DNA from: Bacteroidales bacterium UBA5429
GTDB lineage: Bacteria > Bacteroidota > Bacteroidia > Bacteroidales > WCHB1-69
Length of the DNA: 51,276 nucleotides
Reading direction: 5' to 3'
NCBI GenBank assembly: GCA_002427605.1
Contig: DIRT01000002.1
Coordinates: 1-51,276, forward strand
The notes beneath the pieces are model-generated. The model saw nothing but the letters and a program-made list of their open reading frames with translations. It was not told the origin of the DNA and searched no databases. Each line of letters opens with the position of its first letter. The first letter of the stretch is position 1. Positions 33,516-42,070 of the stretch are shown here, piece by piece. The position numbers and the translations under genes were made by a program.

Positions 33516-33523
33516 CAAAAATA
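33516..33523 (-). promoter_or_regulatory. Bacteroidota -7 box for the recA run
   Basis: The minus strand reads TATTTTTG followed by C, 29 nt upstream of the recA ATG. Confidence 0.6.
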
Positions 33524-33612
33524 CAATTAATTTGCTTATGAAAATGTGATATTACATCATTAAATCAATACGTAGAAATTTATTTTTCAATCCTAATTTT
33601 TGGATCTAACTG

Positions 33613-34791
33613 CTATTTCAGAAAATCTAAAGCCAACAAACTGAACATCTGAGAAGCAGTCAGTAAAGCTTTTTCGTCAATATCAAAGCGACTGGAGTGC
33701 GCAGGATATACCTCCTCCCGATTGGTTTTTGCAACTCCAACGCGGAAAAATAAACCGGGAATCTCCTGTAAATAATAGCTGAAATCTTCCGATGTAGAAC
33801 GTAACCCTAAAGGCAAAACATACTCTTTACCCAAATGTTGTTCAGCAAGTTGAATCGCTCTGGCAGTAACATCCGGATCATTATAAAGCGAAGGATAACC
33901 CCTTCTGATATCTACTTCACATTGGGCTCCATGTTGCTCACAAACCTCATGGGCAATCTGCTCAATCTCTTTTAAAGCCTGCTCTCTTTTAGCTTCATCA
34001 AAAAGACGTAATATACCTGACATAAAAGCTTTTTCCGGCACAACATTGTTTGTGTTGCCGGCAGTAAACTTCCCAAAATTGAGTACAAAAGGTTCATCTT
34101 GATTACGCAATTCCTTAAAATGTTCTTCCCAACGCAGCAATAACCTGGCTCCAATATAGATCGGGTTGACGGTTTCATGAATTAAGGCGGCATGACCGCC
34201 TTTTCCAACAATGGTGAAGTGCAGCTCATCAGCAGAGGCCATATATTTCCCGGGACGAAACCCCACGGTTTCAGGACCAAATCCTGTGTCGGCATGCAGT
34301 CCAAAGATGTAATCGACCTTTGGATTTTCCAAAACTCCATCGGCAATCATGAAGTTTGCGCCACCATTGTACTCCTCTTCGGAAGGTTGAAAAATTGCTT
34401 TGATCATCCCCCCAAATTTATTTTTTTTATAATTCAAAATCATTAAAGCACCGAGAAGAGAAGCGGTATGAAAATCATGTCCGCAGGCATGCATCACGCC
34501 AGGGTGCTTGGAACAATACTCATGTTGGCTCTCTTCTTGAATGGGGAGCGCATCCATATCGGCACGCAATGCAACACAACGATCTCCCTCCAGATCTCCT
34601 TGCAACAGAGCCACAACACCATGTCCGGAAAAGTTGGATTGATAAGGTATCCCCAAAAGATCCAACTGTTCACAGATAAAACGGGCAGTCAACTCTTCTT
34701 GTCCGGAGAGTTCAGGATATTGATGAAGATGGCGCCGAATCGACACCATCTTCTCAAAATATTTCTTACTTAGTGAACTAATAGAATCCAT
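33613..34791 (-). CDS. M20-family amidohydrolase/carboxypeptidase
   Basis: The 392-residue protein is an M20D metallohydrolase of the N-acyl-amino-acid amidohydrolase / hippurate hydrolase type. Metal ligands are visible in MHACGHDFHTASLLG, the catalytic Glu pair in PSEEEYNGGANFMI, and a His in GLHADTGFGPETVGF. A dimerisation insert with KGGHAALIHETVNP lies in the middle. No signal peptide is present, so it is cytoplasmic. It starts 7 nt after the S46 peptidase stop, so the two likely form an operon and it may act on products of peptide uptake. Substrate not determined. Confidence 0.9.
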   Translation of the reverse strand: MDSISSLSKKYFEKMVSIRRHLHQYPELSGQEELTARFICEQLDLLGIPYQSNFSGHGVVALLQGDLEGDRCVALRADMDALPIQEESQHEYCSKHPGVMHACGHDFHTASLLGALMILNYKKNKFGGMIKAIFQPSEEEYNGGANFMIADGVLENPKVDYIFGLHADTGFGPETVGFRPGKYMASADELHFTIVGKGGHAALIHETVNPIYIGARLLLRWEEHFKELRNQDEPFVLNFGKFTAGNTNNVVPEKAFMSGILRLFDEAKREQALKEIEQIAHEVCEQHGAQCEVDIRRGYPSLYNDPDVTARAIQLAEQHLGKEYVLPLGLRSTSEDFSYYLQEIPGLFFRVGVAKTNREEVYPAHSSRFDIDEKALLTASQMFSLLALDFLK

Positions 34792-34798
34792 ACAGAAA

Positions 34799-36958
34799 CT
34801 ATTTTACAATCTTCATTTCATCAACTAAATGTTTCGCACCTCCAACTTTGTCAATCACAAATAGGACATAACGGATATCCACTGCAATGGTTCTTTGTAC
34901 CTCGGTTTCAAAGAAAAGGTCACCACTCATCGCTTCCCAGTTGCCATCAAAAGCACAACCAATCAATTCCCCTTTGCCATTGATTACCGGACTTCCGGAG
35001 TTACCGCCGGTGATATCATTGTTGGTCAAAAAACAAGCTCTTATCTTGCCGTCTTGGTCAGCATAAGGACCATAATCCTTACTGTTGAACAATTCAACTA
35101 TCCTTTCAGGTAAGTCAAACTCCCAGGAACCGGGTCTGTATTTTGCAATAGTTCCTTCCAAAGTAGTGTAGTATCTTGCAGTTAAAGCATCTTCTACTTC
35201 ATAACCCTTTACCTGTCCGTAAGTGAGACGCATCATGCTATTTGCATTGGGATAAAACAGTTTGTTTGGGTTCATTTCCATTAAACCTCTCATAAATAAT
35301 CGATGATTTCTGCTCAAACGTTCCTGTGTTTCATTACTAAAAACCATGTTTTGCAAATAAAAAGAATAGAACGTTTGTAACAATTGATACACCCGGTCAT
35401 TTTTTAATGTTTTTGCATTTGGATTTTTAATAAAATCATGGATAGCCTGCTGGTCATGTAAAATTGATTTTTTGTACAGATCAGCTGTGAGTTTATTAAA
35501 GTCCCCCTTATATTTTTTGACCATTTTGTTAAACATGTCGGGACGCTGTTCGGGAGTACTCTCTTCATAGAAATAAGCCAACATAGTGCTCATAATATCT
35601 TGATCTACAGCAATGTCATAATCTTTATATAAAGTTTCAAAATCTTCACTTAAAGATTCTAAATAGGCAACAATACCTTGGTATTTATCAGTTCCTTTCT
35701 TGTACTCTTTCTTGGCTAACAGAGCGTCAAGACCATAGAGAGGACCCCATACAAGGAATAAGTCAGTACTACTGAATATCGCTTCATGATATAAAACTCT
35801 TGCCTTTGCAATTTGGGAATATTCTTTATAAATGTTAGCATATTCATCGATTACACCTCTATAGATTTGGCGATCAGGACTTGCATTAGCCCATTGAATA
35901 AATTGATCTTCAATCTCTCTCTTCTTTTCAATAACGCGATTATTAACAACCTGCTCGGTTTGTCCGATAGTGTATTTCCAATAGTTGGAAACCATCGCAG
36001 CTTTGTTGGCATACTGGATATCAGTTTTTTTACTTTGTTGACGTGCAGCAGTGATTACATCCAACTTTTTACCTCTGCTGGCAATAATTACCGGATTCTC
36101 CTCTTTCATTTTCATCTCAATCGCATAGGAGCAAGCATAACGATCAGTTCTTCCTGGAAATCCAATAATCATAGCAAAATCATCCTCTTCAGGACCCGCC
36201 AAAGAAATGGGGAAGTAAAATTTAGGTTGGTAAGGAACATTATCAGCTGAGTAAGGAGCAGGGTTACCATCTTTGTCTGCATAAACACGGAATAAGGAGA
36301 AGTCAACAGTATGACGAGGCCACATCCAGTTGTCAGTGTCTCCACCATAGTTTCCTAGAGAACTTGGGGGTGCACCTACAAAACGTACATCTGGAAACTC
36401 CAGATAAATGAACATGTAGTATGCATTTCCATTGAACATATTGGCAATATGAACAAAATACTTGCCATCTTCATTGTGTGATTTAACCAATTCTTCAGAT
36501 CTTTCTTTAATCAGGGCTTTTCGGTCTGCTTCACTGGTTTCATCAGTAATCCCTTCTAATAAAATAGAAGTCACTTCCTCCATGCTGATTAAAAACTGAA
36601 CACTTAACCCTTCACAAGGCAACTCTTCTTCCCGGGTTTTGGCCCAATAACCATCCCCTAAATAGTTATGTTCTTCCGAAGATAAAGCCTGAATGTTGGA
36701 ATATCCACAGTGGTGGTTGGTCAATAATAACCCATCTTTAGAGATCATTTCACCGGTACAACCGCCTCCAAAAATCACCACACCATCCTTCATGCTGCTG
36801 TGGTTGACATTGTAAATGTCTTCAGCGGTTAATTGTAAGCCCATCTCTTGCATCTGACTTATGTTCTTGTTTAACAGCATCATAAGCCACATCCCTTCGT
36901 CCGCTCTCAGGAACGTAAAGGATAAAAGTAAACTCAATAGTAATCCTAATTTTTTCAT
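34799..36958 (-). CDS. S46-family dipeptidyl-peptidase, DPP7-like (copy 1)
   Basis: S46 peptidases are periplasmic serine peptidases that cut dipeptides from peptide N-termini. The start at 36958 gives a standard signal peptide; a longer in-frame ATG at 36991 adds an unlikely prefix. The 719-residue precursor has the catalytic His in LLTNHHCGY and the nucleophile Ser654 in TGGNSGSPVING. Eighteen residues later is Gly672 in AFDGNWE, the site that is Arg in the Asp/Glu-specific DPP11, so hydrophobic-residue specificity as in DPP7 is inferred. A closely similar paralogue of equal length lies 71 bp upstream. An M20 peptidase gene follows after 7 nt. Confidence 0.94.
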   Translation of the reverse strand: MKKLGLLLSLLLSFTFLRADEGMWLMMLLNKNISQMQEMGLQLTAEDIYNVNHSSMKDGVVIFGGGCTGEMISKDGLLLTNHHCGYSNIQALSSEEHNYLGDGYWAKTREEELPCEGLSVQFLISMEEVTSILLEGITDETSEADRKALIKERSEELVKSHNEDGKYFVHIANMFNGNAYYMFIYLEFPDVRFVGAPPSSLGNYGGDTDNWMWPRHTVDFSLFRVYADKDGNPAPYSADNVPYQPKFYFPISLAGPEEDDFAMIIGFPGRTDRYACSYAIEMKMKEENPVIIASRGKKLDVITAARQQSKKTDIQYANKAAMVSNYWKYTIGQTEQVVNNRVIEKKREIEDQFIQWANASPDRQIYRGVIDEYANIYKEYSQIAKARVLYHEAIFSSTDLFLVWGPLYGLDALLAKKEYKKGTDKYQGIVAYLESLSEDFETLYKDYDIAVDQDIMSTMLAYFYEESTPEQRPDMFNKMVKKYKGDFNKLTADLYKKSILHDQQAIHDFIKNPNAKTLKNDRVYQLLQTFYSFYLQNMVFSNETQERLSRNHRLFMRGLMEMNPNKLFYPNANSMMRLTYGQVKGYEVEDALTARYYTTLEGTIAKYRPGSWEFDLPERIVELFNSKDYGPYADQDGKIRACFLTNNDITGGNSGSPVINGKGELIGCAFDGNWEAMSGDLFFETEVQRTIAVDIRYVLFVIDKVGGAKHLVDEMKIVK

Positions 36959-36995
36959 GATATTATTTTTGATATAAATTTTAAAATACAAACTA

Positions 36996-37003
36996 CAAAG
37001 ATA
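36996..37003 (-). promoter_or_regulatory. Bacteroidota -7 box for S46 copy 1 and M20
   Basis: The minus strand reads TATCTTTG followed by TAG, 37 nt upstream of the ATG at 36958. Confidence 0.65.
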
Positions 37004-37029
37004 TATGATTTTTTTCTACTATAAATAAA

Positions 37030-39189
37030 CTATTTTACGATCTTCATTTCATCGATTAAATGTTGAGCATCACCAATTTTGTCAATTACAAAAAGGATAT
37101 AACGGATATCCACCGCAATGGTTCTTTGTACATGAGTTTCAAAGAAAAGATCGCTACTCATCGCTTCCCAGTTGCCATCAAATGCACAACCAATCAACTC
37201 CCCTTTGCCATTGATAACCGGACTGCCCGAATTGCCACCGGTGATATCATTGTTGGTCAAAAAACAAGCTCTGATTCTGCCCTCTTTGTCTGTATAAGGA
37301 CCATAATCCTTAGCATTGAACAGATCAATTAACTTTTCAGGCAAATCAAACTCCCAGGAACCGGGTTCGTACTTGGCAATAGTACCCTCTAAAGTAGTGT
37401 AATGTTTTGCCATTAAAGCATCTCTCATTTTATAACCCTTTACCTGTCCGTATGTAAGACGAATCATGCTGTTGGCATTGGGATAAAACAGCTTGTCCGG
37501 GTTCATTTCCATTAAACCTCTCATAAACAAACGATCATTTTTATCTAAACGATCACGGATTTCGTCTTCGTCACTCATATTCGCAAAAAAGTGCTCATAG
37601 AACGCTTTTAATAATTGGTGTAAACGGTCATTTTGTAATGTTTTTACATTCGGTTTTTCAAGGAATTTATAAAGCGCATCCTGGTCGTGTAATATCGATT
37701 TTTTGTACAGATCAGCTGTGAGTTTCTTAAAATTTCCCTTATATTTTTTAGCTAATTTGTTAAACAAATCAGGACGCTGTTCAGGAGTGCTTTCTTCATA
37801 AAAATAGGCTAATAAAGTGCTCATGATCTCTTGGTCTACAGCAGCATCGTAATCCTTAAAAAAAGTATCATAATCTTTAAGCTTCTTTTTAAAATAGATG
37901 ATAAGACGTTGATAATTCCTCGTTCCGGGCTGACAATATTTCTTTTGTAAAAGAGTATCCAACTCATAAAAAGGTTTCCAGATATCAAATAAGTCAGTAC
38001 TGCTAAAAATAACTTCATCATATAACTCTTTGCCTTTGGCTGTTTTGGATAATTCCTTGTAAATTTCAGCATATTCACCAATAACATTTCTGTAGATTTC
38101 ACGGTCAGGACTCGCATTAGCCCACTGAACAAATTGATCTTCAACCTCTTTTTTCCTTTCAATCACACGATTGTTGACAATCTGCTCAGTCTGTCCAATA
38201 GTGTATTTCCAATAGTTGGATACCTTCGCCGCTTTGTCTGCATACTGAATATTAGTCTTGCTGTTTTTTTGACGCGCAGCAGTAATTACATCCAGTTTCC
38301 TTCCTCTGCCGCCAATAATCACCGGGTTAACCTCTTTCATCTTCATCTCAATCTCGTAAGAGTTGGCATAACGATCGGTTCTGCCCGGAAATCCGATAAT
38401 CATCGCAAAATCTCCCTCTTCATTGCCCGCTAAAGAGATGGGAAAGTAAAATTTGGGTTGATAAGGTACATTATCCTCTGAGTAAGGAGCAGGATTTCCA
38501 TTTTTGTCCGCATAAACACGGAATAAAGAAAAGTCAGCAGTGTGACGCGGCCATGTCCAGTTGTCAGCATCGCCACCATATTTTCCAAGAGAAGTAGGAG
38601 GCGAACCTACAAAACGAACATCAGGAAACTCCTGATAAATGAAAATATAGTACGCATTTCCGTCAAACATATCGACAACACGAACCTTATATTTCCCATT
38701 TTCACTGTGTGTTTCAATCAATTTATCCACCCTTCTCTTAATAATGGTATTCCGATCCGTTTCAGAGAGTTTGTCATGAATCCCATCCAATACAGTTTCA
38801 CTTACATCCTCCATACTGATAAAAAAATGAACACTTAATCCTTCACAAGGCAACTCCTCTTCACGGGTTTTAGCCCAAAAACCATCCTCTAAATAGTTGT
38901 TTTCTTCAGACGATAAAGCCTGAATGTTAGCATATCCACAATGGTGATTGGTCAATAGTAACCCATCTTTGGAGATCATTTCACCGGTACAACCGGGTCC
39001 AAAAACTACTACTCCATCCTTCATACTGCTATGGTTGACATTGTAAATATCTTCAGCAGTCAATTGCAATCCCATCTCTTGCATCTGACTTATGTTCTTG
39101 TTTAACAGCATCATAAGCCACATTCCTTCATCCGCTTTGAGCATCGTCAGGGACAGAAGTAAACCCAATAGTAATCCTAATTTTTTCAT
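37030..39189 (-). CDS. S46-family dipeptidyl-peptidase, DPP7-like (copy 2)
   Basis: The start at 39189 gives a 719-residue precursor, the same length as copy 1, with a signal peptide MKKLGLLLGLLLSLT. The catalytic His in LLTNHHCGY, the nucleophile in TGGNSGSPVING and the Gly of AFDGNWE are all retained. The two copies are highly similar at both ends and most divergent around residues 120-150 and 380-450, in the helical cap domain. Tandem duplication followed by divergence of the cap may have broadened substrate range (inference). It has its own -7 box at 39228-39235 and is separate from the 5-alpha-reductase-like gene upstream. Confidence 0.94.
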   Translation of the reverse strand: MKKLGLLLGLLLSLTMLKADEGMWLMMLLNKNISQMQEMGLQLTAEDIYNVNHSSMKDGVVVFGPGCTGEMISKDGLLLTNHHCGYANIQALSSEENNYLEDGFWAKTREEELPCEGLSVHFFISMEDVSETVLDGIHDKLSETDRNTIIKRRVDKLIETHSENGKYKVRVVDMFDGNAYYIFIYQEFPDVRFVGSPPTSLGKYGGDADNWTWPRHTADFSLFRVYADKNGNPAPYSEDNVPYQPKFYFPISLAGNEEGDFAMIIGFPGRTDRYANSYEIEMKMKEVNPVIIGGRGRKLDVITAARQKNSKTNIQYADKAAKVSNYWKYTIGQTEQIVNNRVIERKKEVEDQFVQWANASPDREIYRNVIGEYAEIYKELSKTAKGKELYDEVIFSSTDLFDIWKPFYELDTLLQKKYCQPGTRNYQRLIIYFKKKLKDYDTFFKDYDAAVDQEIMSTLLAYFYEESTPEQRPDLFNKLAKKYKGNFKKLTADLYKKSILHDQDALYKFLEKPNVKTLQNDRLHQLLKAFYEHFFANMSDEDEIRDRLDKNDRLFMRGLMEMNPDKLFYPNANSMIRLTYGQVKGYKMRDALMAKHYTTLEGTIAKYEPGSWEFDLPEKLIDLFNAKDYGPYTDKEGRIRACFLTNNDITGGNSGSPVINGKGELIGCAFDGNWEAMSSDLFFETHVQRTIAVDIRYILFVIDKIGDAQHLIDEMKIVK

Positions 39190-39227
39190 ATTATAACTTT
39201 TTGATATAAACATTTGAATACAATCCA

Positions 39228-39235
39228 CAAAGTTA
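39228..39235 (-). promoter_or_regulatory. Bacteroidota -7 box for S46 copy 2
   Basis: The minus strand reads TAACTTTG followed by T, 38 nt upstream of the ATG at 39189. Confidence 0.6.
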
Positions 39236-39286
39236 AATTTTTTCCCTCATATAGGATTCTGTTTTTTTTCTTTTTGAAAATAAAAT

Positions 39287-39319
39287 AAAAAAGGGGGGAC
39301 GGAAGGGTAGTGTCTCCCC
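39287..39319 (-). terminator. Rho-independent terminator of the sppA / 5-alpha-reductase-like unit
   Basis: On the minus strand GGGGAGAC (39319-39312) pairs with GTCCCCCC (39300-39293) across an 11-nt loop, with one G-T pair, followed by six T. It lies 14 nt beyond the stop of the reductase-like gene. Confidence 0.85.
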
Positions 39320-39332
39320 GCAAAATAATCGC

Positions 39333-40124
39333 TTAATAAATAAACGGGAATACTCTTTTGATATTCCGTGTGGCAAATTCCTCAGGAAATCGCGCACGGT
39401 ATCGTTTGTGAATCGCTGCAGCACGAGGTACCAGGTTGGCAAAAGTCCATATAAAGAAAACCAATCCGGACAGTGACCAGGTCAAAATCGCAAACCCTAA
39501 CCACTCGACCAACTCACCAAAATAGTTCGCACTCGTAACATAACGAAATAGACCTCCTTTGGGGAAATAGTGCTTTGTATCCTGATCATCTTTTCGCAAA
39601 TTACGGATGATATGATCCGAGTGTAAGTTGATCGCCATTCCGGCAAAGAAAAGAATCGTACCAATAATAAATTGAGGAGTGGAAAACCAATCGATTCCGG
39701 CACGTACAAAAGGTGCAGGATGGGCTTCATCAAAAGCGACGAAAAAGATCCAATAACCTTGCATCCAGGCATTTAAGATGTTGAAAACAACCCCCATCGA
39801 CATAATTCCAATCGGCATTTTACCCTTTCCTCTGAATAGAAACGGAAAAATAAGCGCCCGCTGGAAATAGTGTAGCTGGAAAAATAGCAGGAAAACGAGA
39901 GGAACCGTCTCAAAGCGATGAGGTGATAAAGCCCACATAATCCACATCAGGATGAAAATGGTGATTTCCATCACAAACCACGCCCAACGATTGGATATCG
40001 TCTTACCCCACCGGGGAGAGATTAGCATCCCGTAACCCGCTTCAACGTAGTATAAAGCAATAAAGGTGATGACCGCTATGACAGTCATCACCCCTAAGTA
40101 TATATTGAATGCACTATATAACAT
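39333..40124 (-). CDS. Steroid 5-alpha-reductase (SRD5A) family membrane enzyme
   Basis: The 263-residue protein has about seven hydrophobic segments and closely resembles animal SRD5A1/2. Matching blocks are QLHYFQRALIFPFLFRG, NLHSDHIIRNLRK, FPKGGLFRYVTSANYFGE, EWLGFAILTWSL and a C-terminal PFIY. Glu53 (VMEITIF) and Tyr86 (LHYFQR) fall at the positions of the human SRD5A2 substrate-contacting Glu57 and Tyr91, with nearly equal spacing (33 versus 34). The family reduces the delta-4 double bond of 3-oxo steroids with NADPH; related bacterial enzymes exist. The true substrate here is unknown. It starts 2 nt after sppA, so the two are co-transcribed. Confidence 0.88.
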   Translation of the reverse strand: MLYSAFNIYLGVMTVIAVITFIALYYVEAGYGMLISPRWGKTISNRWAWFVMEITIFILMWIMWALSPHRFETVPLVFLLFFQLHYFQRALIFPFLFRGKGKMPIGIMSMGVVFNILNAWMQGYWIFFVAFDEAHPAPFVRAGIDWFSTPQFIIGTILFFAGMAINLHSDHIIRNLRKDDQDTKHYFPKGGLFRYVTSANYFGELVEWLGFAILTWSLSGLVFFIWTFANLVPRAAAIHKRYRARFPEEFATRNIKRVFPFIY

Positions 40125-40126
40125 GA

Positions 40127-41935
40127 TTAATCAATTGTAATACTCACCGGAATTCGTGCTTGTACACCATTCATTTCTGTAACGTAACGCATGGAATCAA
40201 ATGCAAAGTATAACTCTCCAAAACGTTCTTTGAGCAACATTTCAATCTTGGTTTGATTGTTTTGCTTAAAGAATTTATCCAAAAAGTTAACCGGTGCCGG
40301 ATACTCAATAATTCCATAATCAGTAAGTTCTGCCAATTCAGCGGCTTTGGCAATGGCATCATCAATATTTCCCAATTGATCTACCAACTTATTCTCGATA
40401 GCAGCAATACCACTCCAAACACGACCCTCTCCAATCTCATCAACATAACTTTGATCTAAACCTCTGCCTTGAGCAACACGTTGGGTGAATAACGTATACA
40501 CATCTTCTACGGATTTTTGTAAAATGTTTAATTCATAAGGATCCATCAAACGACCGGTTGCAAAATCAGCATAATCATTGCTTTTCACTACATCATAAGT
40601 GATGCCCAATTTATTTTTCATCATCTTTTGTAAACTGGGGACAATGCCGAATACACCAATTGAACCGGTTAATGTGGTAGGCTGTGCAACAATCCAATCT
40701 GAATTACAGGAAATATAATATCCTCCGGATGCAGCATAATCGCCCATGGAAGTAACTACCACTTTGCCTGCTTTTTTAGCTAATTCAATCTCATTCCAGA
40801 TTGCCTCGGAAGCCATGGCACTACCACCGGGAGAGTTCACACGCAATACAATCGCTTTGACATCATCCTGAGTATAAGCCTTGCGAATCTCTTTACATAA
40901 CGATTTAGAACCAATGTTTTGTCCGGTACCATCACCATCTACAATATCACCGAAAGCATAGATGACAGCAATGTTTTCACTTGCTCTTTGTCTGCTGGAA
41001 ACCTGCTTTTTATACTCATTAAGAGAAATATAGTTGACCTTTTTATCTTTTTCTACTTCCAAAATAATTCTTAGATGATCTTCATATTCTGAATGATATA
41101 CAAGGTTGTCAATCATTCCTAAAGATTGACATTGATCAGCTTCAAAACAGAGTAATTTATTGGCAATTTGATTCAACGAATCAACGGAAATACCTCTTTT
41201 CTCAGCTATTTTTTCAGTTATAACACTCCACAGCTGATTGGCAATCAAGCTCATCTGTTCTGCATTCGCTTCACTCATTTTGTCCAATATAAATGGCTCA
41301 ACAGCGCTTTTGAAAGTACCGTGGCGGATCACCTGAACATCAATCTCCATTTTATCAAGCAACCCTTTGAAAAAGACGGTTCTCATGGCAATCCCTTTGA
41401 AATCGATCATCCCGAGAGGATTGAGGTAGATTTGATCGGCAACACTGGCCAATAGATATCCCTTTTGACTGTAGTAGTCTGAATAAGCATACACTTTTTT
41501 GCCACTCTCTTTGAAACGTTCCAATGCAGAATAAATCTCCTGAACGGAAGCCAATCCTGTGTTGGCTACACCTCCCTCAATACTGATTGCTTTAATCTTA
41601 GGGTCAGTTGCAGCTTTATCAATCGATTTAAGAATATCATCCAATCCTAAATTGGCTTTTGTAAATTCTGCAAAGCCGGTATCTTCAAATGGATTCTTTT
41701 CACCGCGCTCGGCAATAAGCCCGCTTAATTCAATACGTAAAATGGAATTGGAAGGAACAGCCGGAGTTGATGATGTTGCAACACTGGCTATGATGCTGAT
41801 CATAAAAATAATGGATAAGATAAACATCACTATGGAAGAGAGAAGAAATCCTACCATGGAACCAAATACAATTCTCCAGAATTTACGACTTCCGGACTCC
41901 GGCGCAGGCACACGTTGATTGTTATAATAATTCAT
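40127..41935 (-). CDS. sppA: Signal peptide peptidase SppA, 67-kDa type
   Basis: SppA is an inner-membrane serine protease that digests cleaved signal peptides at the periplasmic face. The 602-residue tandem-domain form is present. It has an N-terminal membrane segment (about residues 25-55), the catalytic Lys209 in HGTFKSAVEPF and the nucleophile Ser403 in DYAASGGYYIS, plus the LRVNSPGGSAMASE block. The spacing of Lys and Ser is as in E. coli. It is divergent from the C69 dipeptidase gene. The SRD5A-like gene follows 2 nt after its stop. Confidence 0.95.
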   Translation of the reverse strand: MNYYNNQRVPAPESGSRKFWRIVFGSMVGFLLSSIVMFILSIIFMISIIASVATSSTPAVPSNSILRIELSGLIAERGEKNPFEDTGFAEFTKANLGLDDILKSIDKAATDPKIKAISIEGGVANTGLASVQEIYSALERFKESGKKVYAYSDYYSQKGYLLASVADQIYLNPLGMIDFKGIAMRTVFFKGLLDKMEIDVQVIRHGTFKSAVEPFILDKMSEANAEQMSLIANQLWSVITEKIAEKRGISVDSLNQIANKLLCFEADQCQSLGMIDNLVYHSEYEDHLRIILEVEKDKKVNYISLNEYKKQVSSRQRASENIAVIYAFGDIVDGDGTGQNIGSKSLCKEIRKAYTQDDVKAIVLRVNSPGGSAMASEAIWNEIELAKKAGKVVVTSMGDYAASGGYYISCNSDWIVAQPTTLTGSIGVFGIVPSLQKMMKNKLGITYDVVKSNDYADFATGRLMDPYELNILQKSVEDVYTLFTQRVAQGRGLDQSYVDEIGEGRVWSGIAAIENKLVDQLGNIDDAIAKAAELAELTDYGIIEYPAPVNFLDKFFKQNNQTKIEMLLKERFGELYFAFDSMRYVTEMNGVQARIPVSITID

Positions 41936-41987
41936 AATAAAAAATATTTGATATATATTTGTTCTCTATTAGTATCAAATAAGCCAA

Positions 41988-41995
41988 CAAAGTTA
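41988..41995 (-). promoter_or_regulatory. Bacteroidota -7 box for sppA
   Basis: The minus strand reads TAACTTTG, 52 nt upstream of the sppA ATG. Confidence 0.55.
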
Positions 41996-42034
41996 CACTT
42001 TTTTTTGAAAAATTATTATTCCACCTCTTTTTTG

Positions 42035-42042
42035 TATCTTCG
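42035..42042 (+). promoter_or_regulatory. Probable -7 box for the C69 dipeptidase gene
   Basis: TATCTTCG followed by C is one base off TAnnTTTG. It lies 28 nt before the ATG at 42071 and is divergent from the sppA box. Confidence 0.5.
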
Positions 42043-42070
42043 CAGATTCTTTTTAATAAAAATAAATCAC

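Noticed and set aside
34895..38838. Several plus-strand frames of 70-145 codons opposite the S46 genes
   Set aside because: They appear at matching positions in both paralogues only because the antisense of two similar genes is similar; no gene features of their own.
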